A DNA stretch of 64,000 nucleotides. Origin: Paracoccaceae bacterium (GTDB taxonomy: Bacteria > Pseudomonadota > Alphaproteobacteria > Rhodobacterales > Rhodobacteraceae). The position numbers were made by a program, and so were the translations under genes. Numbering within the stretch: position 1 is the first letter of the stretch; each line of letters starts with the position of its first letter. Below are positions 46,566 to 54,548 of the stretch, piece after piece. A model generated the notes under the pieces. It saw nothing but the letters and a program-made list of their open reading frames with translations. It was not told the DNA's origin and did not search any database. The stretch is taken from assembly GCA_030148225.1 (NCBI GenBank), contig JASBTX010000010.1:186001-250000 (forward strand), given 5' to 3'.

Positions 46566-47275
46566 GCTCGGTTTTTCCGATGACCGCATCGGGCGCAGTT
46601 GTGCGGCGGGGCGGGCAGCGACTGCTCGGGCCGATAGATCTGCGGCTGGATGGCAGCGGCGTGACGGTGATCATCGGGCCGAACGGATCGGGCAAGACCA
46701 CGCTTTTGCGGCTGTTGCACGGGTTGGAACGTTGCCGCGAAGGCCGCGTCGACTGGGCGGTTGATCGAGACAGCGCACTCTCGCGGCAGGCATTCGTTTT
46801 TCAGACACCGATCATGATGCGTCGGACGGTGCGCGAGAACCTTGTCTATCCTTTGCGGCTTCGGGGTGCGTCGCGGGCTGATATTGCCGAAAAGGGCGAT
46901 GCTTGGCTGAAAAGTGTCGATCTGGCCGCAGCCGGGTTACAGCGGGCATCGACCCTGTCGGCAGGCGAACGCCAGAAGCTTTCGATCGCGCGGGCGCTGA
47001 TCGCCGCGCCTGAACTGCTGATACTGGACGAGCCGTCTGCAAACCTCGACAGCCGTTCAACCCGCGAGATCGAACGCATTCTGACCGAGCAGAACAAGGC
47101 GGGCACGCGGATCATCATGGCCACCCATGATATGGGGCAGGCGCGTCGGCTGGGAGATCATGTGATTTTCATGCTGAACGGTCTTGTTCATGAAGAAGGC
47201 CCGGCAGAGCGGTTTTTCAAAGGTGCGCAAACAGATGCAGGGCGCGCCTTTCTGGCGGGGGATATCGTGGAATGA
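46559..47275 (+). CDS. tupC: Tungstate ABC transporter ATP-binding protein
   Basis: A 238-residue ATPase. Walker A is GPNGSGKTTLLRLL at about residue 40, the signature LSAGERQKLSIARAL near 137 and Walker B LLILDEPSANLD near 157, followed by the switch histidine in MATHDMGQARR. It powers the permease encoded just upstream (7-bp overlap). It lacks a C-terminal TOBE/Mop regulatory domain, as is usual for TupC and unlike ModC. Confidence 0.88.
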   Translation: MVGSVFPMTASGAVVRRGGQRLLGPIDLRLDGSGVTVIIGPNGSGKTTLLRLLHGLERCREGRVDWAVDRDSALSRQAFVFQTPIMMRRTVRENLVYPLRLRGASRADIAEKGDAWLKSVDLAAAGLQRASTLSAGERQKLSIARALIAAPELLILDEPSANLDSRSTREIERILTEQNKAGTRIIMATHDMGQARRLGDHVIFMLNGLVHEEGPAERFFKGAQTDAGRAFLAGDIVE

Positions 47276-48093
47276 GACGGCTTTTTTCTGTGCTGATCCT
47301 TGTGTGGGTGACCGGCGGGGCAGCGGCATGGGCCGAAGAAATGCGGCTTGCCGTCACGACGTCCTTTCAGAATTCGGGCCTGTCGGCGGTGCTTCTGCCC
47401 GCGATCAAGGCTGATACCGGCATCGATGTGCGGCTGATCGTGGTCGGCACCGGTCAGGCGCTCAGGCTGGGCCGGGCGGGTGATGTTGATGCGGTGCTGG
47501 TCCATTCGCGGAAGGCCGAAGAGGATTTTGTCGCCGGGGGCTTTGCGCCCTATCGGCGCGAGATCATGTATAACGATTTTGTCATTGTCGGGCCAAAGGC
47601 GGACCCGGCGGGTATCGGTGATGCGGACACGATCGGGACGGCGCTGGCGCGGCTGGCAGAGGCGGCTGCAAGCTTTGTCAGCCGGGGCGATGACAGCGGC
47701 ACGCATAAGCGCGAACTGACGCTCTGGACCGGGGCAGGTATCGATCCGGAAGCCGTGGCAATGCGTTACTTGTCGGTCGGGGCCGGGATGGGTACGGCGC
47801 TGAACATCGCCGCCGGGGCCGGTGCCTATATTCTGACCGACAGGGGGAGTTGGCTGAACTTTGCCAACAAGGCTGATCTGCGCGTCCTGTTCGCGGGGGC
47901 GCCTGAACTGGTCAATCAATATGCCTATCTGCCCGTATCTGCCGAGCGTTTCACGAACCTGAATGCCGGGGCCGCGATGCGGCTGGAGGAATGGTTGACC
48001 AGCCCGCAGGCAAAGATGCTGATCAATGGCTATAGCATTGATGGTGAGCAGTTGTTTCGCTGGGGTAGCGCGGCGGCTGACGATCCTTCCTGA
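47272..48093 (+). CDS. tupA: Tungstate-binding protein
   Basis: A 273-residue periplasmic protein. Residues 1-21 are a signal peptide ending GGAAAWA. The mature N-terminus RLAVTTSFQNSGLSAVLLPAIKAD corresponds to the TTTS-type oxyanion-binding loop of TupA, and GTGQALRLGRAGDVDAVLVHSRKAEEDFV and SRGDDSGTHKRELTLW match TupA-family anion contacts. TupA binds tungstate with high selectivity over molybdate in characterised members. It overlaps tupC by 4 bp. Confidence 0.88.
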   Translation: MRRLFSVLILVWVTGGAAAWAEEMRLAVTTSFQNSGLSAVLLPAIKADTGIDVRLIVVGTGQALRLGRAGDVDAVLVHSRKAEEDFVAGGFAPYRREIMYNDFVIVGPKADPAGIGDADTIGTALARLAEAAASFVSRGDDSGTHKRELTLWTGAGIDPEAVAMRYLSVGAGMGTALNIAAGAGAYILTDRGSWLNFANKADLRVLFAGAPELVNQYAYLPVSAERFTNLNAGAAMRLEEWLTSPQAKMLINGYSIDGEQLFRWGSAAADDPS

Positions 48094-48667
48094 TCCATTG
48101 ATCGGGGCGGTTTTCGGGCCGATTTGGCTGCCATGCTGGTCACGTATCCGTTACGCACTTGTTGGGCGAAACAGCCAGCCGATGCCATGCCTGCAATCAT
48201 TGGTGGTGCTTGGGCGAGTTTGCTCGCGGTTGAAACGGGCACGTGTTGCCGGTATCGGCCCGGGATGCACGCACGATCCGGGCCAGTATTCTGATAAACT
48301 CGCGCGCCCGCAGGGGAAGAGTGCCGGGCCGCCGACGGTGGGAAGATCAGTTCAGGCCCTGATGCTCAGACGGTGCTAAGTATCTGGAAACAAACACGCG
48401 GCCCTCTCTCCGGCGTATCGGCGTATCGGCTATCAGCCTATCCAGTCGCAAGCCTGATCGCAGCCAGGCGCGATCAGGCTTTGGATACCTAAACTAACGA
48501 AACAAAACTCGGACTAACGACTTTCACACACAGCTAACAATACCACCCCAACACGCCAGAGATCGGCCCGCGAGTACTTGCTGGTTCGTGCAAGTGAGTC
48601 GAAAATATTGCAATTCTTGGTTGCGTCAATTATTCCGGAGAGGCGGTCACTTATTCATGGAACGCCT
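48094..48667. other. 574-bp intergenic region without a supported gene
   Basis: No ORF here has a credible ribosome-binding site or recognisable protein. The left part is high-GC; the right part from about 48480 is AT-rich and probably holds the promoter of the XRE-PAS gene. It contains the hairpin at 48450-48481 and a tandem CGGCGTATCGGCGTATCGG near 48417-48435. A small RNA gene or 5' leader is possible. Confidence 0.5.
48450..48481. repeat. Perfect 12-bp inverted repeat (hairpin) upstream of XRE-PAS gene
   Basis: AAGCCTGATCGC at 48450-48461 pairs perfectly with GCGATCAGGCTT at 48470-48481 across an 8-base loop. No T run follows on either strand, and it is about 360 bp from the tupA stop. 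A simple tupA terminator is therefore less likely than an operator, an RNA structure or the end of a small RNA. Confidence 0.6.
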
Positions 48668-49384
48668 ATGCATGACATTGCCGAATTCGTTCGCCGAAGG
48701 GTCAAGGAACTGGGCTGGACCTACAAGGCTGCGTCACTGGCCGGGGGGCTGCACGCGAAATTCATCGCCAATCTGAACGGCGATCCCGGGTCATCCAAGA
48801 TTCTGGCCATCTGCCAGGGTATGAATGTCACGCCGAACCAGTTCTTTGGCATCGACGAAGGCTTTAGCCTCGCCGCTGCGGGCAGCAACCCGGATGCGAT
48901 GGATGATCGGCTGGCAAGCTGGATGAACAACCGGCTGGAGCAGCTGCGCAACGACATCATCGCCGAAGGCAAAGGCATTACCGAGCGTGACGTTCTGCGC
49001 TGGTGGAAGGCGACGGGTGGCCAGCTTTCCGAGCATAATCCGCTGCTGGAGCATTGCGATCTGTACCGGCTGGCGGGGGTCGAGGACCGGCGGATCGATC
49101 CCGAAAAACTTGGCGCGCGCAGTCTTGCCGCCCGCTATCTGTTCCGCAATGACGTCAACCTGTTGCGGCGGGCGCTGGAAAAGTTCACGCCCGAGATGAA
49201 CACCGATATCCTTTATGCACATAAGGATGCGCGCGACCGTGGCATGTCCATCTCTGTCGAAACGCTGCAGATCGATATGCCCAGCATCACCGGCAAGGTC
49301 GACCTGACCTACAGCCGGCTCATCCTGCCGGTCACCTCGCCCGACGGACGCAAGTTCACTTTGACATTTGCCGGTCTTCTTTGA
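48668..49384 (+). CDS. XRE-type helix-turn-helix regulator with PAS-like domain
   Basis: A 238-residue protein. The N-terminal helix-turn-helix is at residues 1-65 (FVRRRVKELGWTYKAASLAGGLHAKFIANLNGDPGSSKILAICQGMNVTPNQFFG). A helical linker follows at 75-125, then a PAS-like segment (LYRLAGVEDRRIDPEKLGARSLAARYLFRND..., SITGKVDLTYSRLILPVTSPDGRKFTLTFAGLL). A sensory repressor or activator is likely; ligand and targets are unknown. ATG 48668 was chosen because the codons before it look non-coding. Its 3' end overlaps the convergent neighbour by 29 bp. Confidence 0.75.
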   Translation: MHDIAEFVRRRVKELGWTYKAASLAGGLHAKFIANLNGDPGSSKILAICQGMNVTPNQFFGIDEGFSLAAAGSNPDAMDDRLASWMNNRLEQLRNDIIAEGKGITERDVLRWWKATGGQLSEHNPLLEHCDLYRLAGVEDRRIDPEKLGARSLAARYLFRNDVNLLRRALEKFTPEMNTDILYAHKDARDRGMSISVETLQIDMPSITGKVDLTYSRLILPVTSPDGRKFTLTFAGLL

Positions 49385-50048
49385 CGGCTTCTGACTGAAA
49401 GAAATGGTCCATGTCGTCATGGCTTGAGGCCAGCAGCCATTCGCTGTTGGCGCGGCCATCGGGAACGGGTTCGGCCCAAGTCTGTGCATTGCGCGTCCAG
49501 CGGCTGAACCCGTAGTCCAGATTGCGCGCCACCTTGGCGGCGCGGCGGCCCGTGAAACAGAATACGTAATCGTAATCCCACTCCAGCGCGAGAATCGACT
49601 GGCAAAGCACGGCGACATCGCGCAGCTGTGCAGGTGATCCGCGATGATCGGGGTGGAAATACATGTCGCCGAAATAGGCGAGCTTACCGGCGCACATATC
49701 CTGCGCAGGCGGGGCGATTTCAGCCAGCGCGCGGCCATCCTTGACCCCGTAGTGCCGGGAATTGGTTTCCTGCAGATACTGTCCGAAATTCATTCGCCCG
49801 ATATCGTGAAACCGTGCGCCGACCGAACCATAGGGACGCCCTTCGGATTTCAGGATCACCCACATGGCGTCCTTTTCGGTGAAATCATTGATTTCAGAGG
49901 ACAGGCGCGGCGTCAGATAGGGTTTGTCGATCTCTTTGAGCAGCCGGTCGACATTGGCAAAATCCCGGCGCACCTCGAATGATACGCCGGATTTCAGCAA
50001 TCTCCACTTGCAGGCGGCCATAACCGTGGCCACGGCGGTCTTGTCCAT
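49356..50048 (-). CDS. Protein of unknown function, possibly acetyltransferase-like
   Basis: A 230-residue soluble protein starting at ATG 50048 behind AGAGG. It has alternating strands and helices with AMWVILKSEGRPYGSVGARFHDIG and YFGDMYFHPDHRGSPAQLRDVAVLCQSILALEWDYDYVFCFTGRRAAKVARNLDYGF. This resembles a GNAT fold (strand, pyrophosphate-binding-like HRGSPAQL loop, helix), but I would not assign the activity. Its convergent overlap with the XRE-PAS gene raises the chance of a functional link. Confidence 0.7.
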   Translation of the reverse strand: MDKTAVATVMAACKWRLLKSGVSFEVRRDFANVDRLLKEIDKPYLTPRLSSEINDFTEKDAMWVILKSEGRPYGSVGARFHDIGRMNFGQYLQETNSRHYGVKDGRALAEIAPPAQDMCAGKLAYFGDMYFHPDHRGSPAQLRDVAVLCQSILALEWDYDYVFCFTGRRAAKVARNLDYGFSRWTRNAQTWAEPVPDGRANSEWLLASSHDDMDHFFQSEAVKEDRQMSK

Positions 50049-50186
50049 CTGGCATCCTCTGCCGGTCTGCGTGACCGAGCCTACACAATCGTGAATCTGC
50101 CAAGAACAGACAATTTGAATTTTCACAAGATTTAGTTGCCGGGATGACCAAAATCCCACGATCCTGCAGCCGTTGGGGGTGGCTGG

Positions 50187-50915
50187 TCAGTCACGGCTGA
50201 GCCATCTGGCAAATCTGTCGACGGCGAAATGCAGACATACCGTCATCACCGCCAGGACAAGGATCGCCGCAAAGAGGAGATCGGTTTTCACACGTCCGTT
50301 GGCCAACAGCATCAGGTAGCCCAGCCCGCGCGAGGCGCCGACCCATTCGCCGATCACCGCGCCGATCGGCGCATAGACAGCCGCCAGCCTGAGCCCGGTA
50401 CCCAGCGACGGGAGCGCGGCCGGAAAGCGGACGCGAAAAAGCGTGCTCCAGGGCGAAGCGCCCATGGTGCGGGCCAGATCGAGAAAGCCCGGCGGCGTCC
50501 GTGTCAGGCCATCGAAAAACGCGGACGCGACGGGGAAATAGATAATCAGGACGGTCATGACGATTTTCGAGCCGATGCCATAGCCCAGCCAGAACGTCAG
50601 GAGCGGCGCGAGGGCAAAGACCGGCACCGCCTGCGAAAACACAAGTATGGGGCGCAGCACGATGCGGGCTGGGCGGGATGCGGTAAGGCAGACCGCCGTG
50701 GCCATGCCCATCAGCGAACCAAGGAGCATGCCCAGCAGGATTTCGGCCAGCGTGACCGCGGCATTGTCAAGGATCAGCACCCGGCTGGTCCAGAGCGTTG
50801 CTGCAACGCGCGAGGGGGATGGCAGAATGAAGGGTGCGATGTCGGTCAGCGAAACGACAATCTGCCAGACGACCAGCAGCACCGCGCCCGAAATCAGACC
50901 GTGACGCCACGTCAT
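50187..50915 (-). CDS. thiX: Thiamine-precursor ABC transporter permease (ThiX-type)
   Basis: A 242-residue membrane protein of the SsuC/TauC permease family with about six transmembrane segments. The EAA loop is GFLDLARTMGASPWSTLFRVRFPAALPSLGTGLRLAA near residue 150. It overlaps the ATPase gene by 4 bp and lies in the riboswitch-controlled operon of the ThiY-type binding protein, which fixes its likely role in importing a thiamine pyrimidine precursor. Confidence 0.88.
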   Translation of the reverse strand: MTWRHGLISGAVLLVVWQIVVSLTDIAPFILPSPSRVAATLWTSRVLILDNAAVTLAEILLGMLLGSLMGMATAVCLTASRPARIVLRPILVFSQAVPVFALAPLLTFWLGYGIGSKIVMTVLIIYFPVASAFFDGLTRTPPGFLDLARTMGASPWSTLFRVRFPAALPSLGTGLRLAAVYAPIGAVIGEWVGASRGLGYLMLLANGRVKTDLLFAAILVLAVMTVCLHFAVDRFARWLSRD

Positions 50916-51640
50916 GCCGGCACCTGCCGCAGGACGCCCAGCATCTGTGATTGGGCGCGGATTGTGGCCGGGTCATCGATGGCGCGGGCGATCGGTGTGT
51001 CCGGCAAATCGATCGGGTGCAGGCGTTCGGGCATCAGCACGTGGGCGCCATGCGCCAGACGCGCCGCTTCGGCCGGGTCATGGGTGACCAAAAGAACGGT
51101 GCGCCCGGCCAGAAGTTCGACGGTCAGTTCCTGCATTTCGGCGCGGGTGCGCGCATCGAGCGCAGAAAACGGTTCGTCCAGCAGGATGATCGGGCGGTCC
51201 TCCATCAGCGTGCGGGCCAGTGCGGTACGCTGGCGCTGTCCGCCGGATAATTCAGAGGGGCGTTTCCGCAGATGATCGGCCAGACCGGTGCGCGCGATTA
51301 CATCCCGCATGTGGGCCTGATCCGGGCGCTCCCCACGCAGACGCGCGCCCAGCCCGATATTTCCGTGCACATCGAGCCACGGGAAAAGCAGATCGCTTTG
51401 CGCCATATAGGCGACGCGGCCCATGCTGGGATGGCCGTCGCTGGTGGTGATCTGTCCGGTGAAATCCACCGCGCAGGACAACCCGGCAATCAGGCGCAGG
51501 ATGGTTGTCTTGCCCACACCGGAAGGCCCGAGGAGGCAGGTCCATTTCGCAGCCGCGATGGGCAGATCGATATCGGGAAAGAGTGGCTGACCATCGATCC
51601 GTGCGCGACCGCGAAAGCGCAGAGAGGGTGCGGCGGTCAT
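50912..51640 (-). CDS. thiZ: Thiamine-precursor ABC transporter ATPase (ThiZ-type)
   Basis: A 242-residue ATPase. Walker A is GPSGVGKTTILRLIAG near residue 37, the signature LSGGQRQRTALARTL near 125 and Walker B PIILLDEPFSALD near 145, with VTHDPAEAARLAHG after it. ATG 51640 is preferred; an in-frame ATG at 51676 would add 12 residues. The 79-bp gap to the binding-protein gene holds no obvious terminator. Confidence 0.87.
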   Translation of the reverse strand: MTAAPSLRFRGRARIDGQPLFPDIDLPIAAAKWTCLLGPSGVGKTTILRLIAGLSCAVDFTGQITTSDGHPSMGRVAYMAQSDLLFPWLDVHGNIGLGARLRGERPDQAHMRDVIARTGLADHLRKRPSELSGGQRQRTALARTLMEDRPIILLDEPFSALDARTRAEMQELTVELLAGRTVLLVTHDPAEAARLAHGAHVLMPERLHPIDLPDTPIARAIDDPATIRAQSQMLGVLRQVPA

Positions 51641-51719
51641 GTTCGTGCAACCGGTTGCCGCCGGTGCCACGGCCATGCCCCGGACAAGGGGGCATGGCCT
51701 GACGTTTGGATTACTCGGA

Positions 51720-52655
51720 TCACTCGGCGCTCAGATCGACGGCAAGCGCTGATACCGGGTTGACCGCAGGGATCAGACCGGCGCCGGCCATGAACGCCTC
51801 GAACCTTGCATAGCGGCCCTGATCCAGCGCCAGCGGGCGGAGCGCAAAACGCGGCAGCGTGTCGATCCATGCCTTCTCGTTCAGCTCGTCCTGAAGCTCT
51901 GGCGCGGTGGCCGAAAAGATTTCCCAGCTTTTCTGCGGGTGATTGACCATGTACTGGGTCGCCTTTTCCGTTGCGGCCATGAAGCGCCGGATCAGATCGG
52001 CGTTCATCAGGTCGGGGTTGGCCACATAGATCAGCTCATCATAGCTGGGCAGGCCCTCTTCTTCGATAAAGAAACAGCGGCCCTCAACGCCTTCGATTTC
52101 CATCTGGTTCAGCTCAAAATTCCTGTAGGCGCCGATCACCGCGTCAACCTGCCCTGTCATCAGCGAAGGCGACAACGACCAGTTGACGTTGACCATTTCA
52201 ATATCGTCGAGCGTCAGGTCATAGGTGCCCAGCACCGCCGTCAGGATCGCCTCTTCCACTCCGGCGACAGAGAAGCCGATCTTGCCACCCTTGAGATCAG
52301 CGATGGATTTGATCGGCCCGTCCTTGAGTACCAGCAGACAGTTCAGCGGTGTCGCGATCAGCGTGCCGACCCGTTTGAGCGGCAACCCCTCGGCGACCTG
52401 AAGATGCAGCGAAGGCTGATAGGAAATCGCGAGGTCCGCCTTGCCCGCGGCGGCGAGTTTGGGGGGATCGGACGGATCGGCGGGGGCAATGATTTCCACG
52501 TCGAGGCCCTGATCCGCAAAATAGCCCAACTCGTCCGCGACGATGATCGGCCCGTGATCGGGATTGACGAACCAATCCAGTATCACCGTCATTTTTTCCT
52601 GGGCCAGTGCCGGGGCGGCCATCAGGCCGAGGGCAAGGGAGAGTATCAGACGCAT
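51720..52655 (-). CDS. thiY: Thiamine pyrimidine precursor-binding protein (ThiY-type)
   Basis: A 311-residue NMT1/THI5-like periplasmic protein. Residues 1-18 are a signal peptide (MRLILSLALGLMAAPALA). VILDWFVNPDHGPIIVADELGYFADQGLDVEIIAPADPSDPPKLAAAGKADLAISYQPSL is the characteristic formylaminopyrimidine/HMP-binding start of ThiY proteins. It binds a thiamine pyrimidine-ring precursor for import. It is the first gene downstream of the TPP riboswitch. Confidence 0.92.
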   Translation of the reverse strand: MRLILSLALGLMAAPALAQEKMTVILDWFVNPDHGPIIVADELGYFADQGLDVEIIAPADPSDPPKLAAAGKADLAISYQPSLHLQVAEGLPLKRVGTLIATPLNCLLVLKDGPIKSIADLKGGKIGFSVAGVEEAILTAVLGTYDLTLDDIEMVNVNWSLSPSLMTGQVDAVIGAYRNFELNQMEIEGVEGRCFFIEEEGLPSYDELIYVANPDLMNADLIRRFMAATEKATQYMVNHPQKSWEIFSATAPELQDELNEKAWIDTLPRFALRPLALDQGRYARFEAFMAGAGLIPAVNPVSALAVDLSAE

Positions 52656-52834
52656 TTGGCGTGTCCTTTCATGCTGTCAACAGATGCAGGCCGGCCGGGT
52701 TCAGCCCCTGCCGGTGGGAAACGTTCAAGATCGGGCAAGGCAGATTCGCGTCGGAATGGCGCATCGATGTCACGTCCAGCCTTGTCTTTTGCAGCGGTGT
52801 CGGGGGACTGCATGAATGCGCCAGAGGCATTCGC

Positions 52835-52924
52835 AACCGTTCCCTACGCCGCTTGATCGGATCAGGTTCGATGGGTTTAAGCCTTGGCTCGTCTCAGCCC
52901 GGCATGCGGGCTCCCCAACGGTTT
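52835..52924 (-). promoter_or_regulatory. TPP riboswitch
   Basis: Read on the minus strand, the element has the THI-box elements in order: P1 5' strand AACCGTT, GGGGAGCCC, the conserved GGGCTGAGA, then CCATCGAACCTGATC and GTAGGGAACGGTT closing P1. These are the pyrimidine- and pyrophosphate-sensing elements of the thiamine pyrophosphate riboswitch. It lies 180 bp before thiY, so it controls thiYZX. When TPP is plentiful expression should fall; whether by termination or by hiding the ribosome-binding site is not clear from sequence. Confidence 0.93.
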
Positions 52925-52963
52925 CGGCCGTTTTAGGGGTAAAACGCATCCGGTTGCAAGCGC

Positions 52964-53779
52964 TCAGATGGCGGTATTCTGATCGGGCAGTACGGATTGG
53001 AGACGCATGAGCCAGTCACGCATCAGCGCGCCAAGCATATCGGGCCGCTCGAGGGCCAGCGCATGGCCTGCCGCATCCAGCACGGCGAGCGTGGCGCGGG
53101 GGAATTCAGCCAGCAGGTCCATGGCATCCAGATAGCCGGAAATACTGTCCTGTCTGCCTGCAACGATAAGCGATGGTCCCTCAAAGGGCGGCAGATCGGC
53201 GCGGCGTTCAAAGCCCAGTTCAAATGCTGCCGAAACACGCGCCTCCTGCCCGGCGTCGAAAGCGGCCTGTGCCGGTGCAATGATGCGGCGTCTGGCCTCG
53301 ATAATGTCGCGCCGCTGAACCACCATGATATTGTCAAAGGCCCAGTGCTCATCCGGCGTCAGATGCCTTCGCAACGCGGGTTCGGGCGCGACCGTGCAAT
53401 GGGAGGGCAGGCGGGCGGGGTCACTTCCGGGATTGCCGCCCGGCAGCAGGAGCGCGGCACCGCTGATCCGGCCCGGGCGTTCGTGCAGCGTGCCCCGCGC
53501 CAGATAGCTGCCACGCGACAGGCCGATCACACCGAAACGCCTGTCACCAAATGTTGCATCGGCAAATTCCAGAATTGCACCCAACAGATCATCCTGCGAT
53601 GCGATGCTGTCGCGCGGCGGGCTCAGACCGTGGCCCGGCAAATCGACATAGACGCGCTGCCAGCCGGTGAGCGTTTCGAAGACCGGTTCAAGCACAGCCT
53701 CCATATATCGATGATCCAGCGTGATCCCGTGCAGGATCAGCAGAGGATGGCCCTGGCCATGAATGATGTGATGCAGCAT
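52964..53779 (-). CDS. Alpha/beta hydrolase
   Basis: A 271-residue serine hydrolase-fold protein starting at ATG 53779 behind AGAGGT. The oxyanion segment HGITLDH is near residue 18, the nucleophile elbow GLSRGS near 97, the acid in VAGRQDS near 208 and the catalytic histidine in DAAGHALALE near 238. Substrate unknown. It is transcribed towards the riboswitch operon with its stop 40 bp from the riboswitch, so it might read through but is likely a separate unit. Confidence 0.88.
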   Translation of the reverse strand: MLHHIIHGQGHPLLILHGITLDHRYMEAVLEPVFETLTGWQRVYVDLPGHGLSPPRDSIASQDDLLGAILEFADATFGDRRFGVIGLSRGSYLARGTLHERPGRISGAALLLPGGNPGSDPARLPSHCTVAPEPALRRHLTPDEHWAFDNIMVVQRRDIIEARRRIIAPAQAAFDAGQEARVSAAFELGFERRADLPPFEGPSLIVAGRQDSISGYLDAMDLLAEFPRATLAVLDAAGHALALERPDMLGALMRDWLMRLQSVLPDQNTAI

Positions 53780-53876
53780 GCGACCTCTGTGGGTTTGGCG
53801 GCCTGACATTGTTGCACATATTGTTTGCCCGCCAGCGCATTTTAATTGCAGAGGCATGTTGGCGCAGATGGCCGGG

Positions 53877-54248
53877 TCAGCCGATGTCGGGATCGGTCTC
53901 ATTCAGGCTGCACATCCTGATGCGCCAGTCGCCATTTTCCTGTCGTTCAAGAACATTCAGCGACATGCCATCCTCGGCGGTACCTTCTTCGCTGAAACGC
54001 AAGAGGCACCAGGCCAGATCCCCGGCACCGCCAAATTCAACGATCCTGATCTCTTTGTTTGCGCCACCCTCGGCAACCCAATCCTTGTGCACATCCCTGA
54101 TCGCCTCGCGCCCCTTGGCCATAGGCGCGTAGGGCGACATCAGCACCGCATCCGGCAGAAAGAGCGCTGCACAGCCGCTGGCATCAGCGGATCGGTATGC
54201 AGCGATATAGGCGGCCCAGACCTCTTCAAGTTCGTTGCGAAGCGTCAT
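53877..54248 (-). CDS. SnoaL/NTF2-like domain protein
   Basis: A 123-residue cone-fold protein (WAAYIAAYRSADASGCAALFLPDAVLMSPYAPMAKGREAIRDVHKDWV, ending NGDWRIRMCSLNETDPDI). This matches DUF4440/SgcJ-like ketosteroid-isomerase-fold proteins. Function unknown. It is 97 bp upstream of the hydrolase on the same strand; the two may be co-transcribed. Confidence 0.85.
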   Translation of the reverse strand: MTLRNELEEVWAAYIAAYRSADASGCAALFLPDAVLMSPYAPMAKGREAIRDVHKDWVAEGGANKEIRIVEFGGAGDLAWCLLRFSEEGTAEDGMSLNVLERQENGDWRIRMCSLNETDPDIG

Positions 54249-54548
54249 TTGCCTGGTTCCCTGAAACTGGCCTGATCATCCGATCAGGCCGTGAACCCGG
54301 CTGGCTGTCAACCCGGCTGCCCGAACGTCAGACCCTTGCCGCGGGATCGGCCTGCCTCGCGGTCCGTGGCCGCAAGATGGGTGAGGTCAACCATTGTCGT
54401 GCGCACGCAACGCAGCGCAACAGGTCCAGTTTCGGTCCTTGACCGAATCTGCTGGTGTCGCGTCCCAATTCGGGCACGGGGCAGGCGGCGTGGTTTCGAA
54501 CGCGCTGAACCAGTTTCGCAAATGAATATTTTAGTCGGAGATAAAACA

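Noticed and set aside
48026-48379. Plus-strand open frame after tupA
   Set aside because: It begins inside tupA in another frame, has no ribosome-binding site and its composition looks like non-coding sequence.
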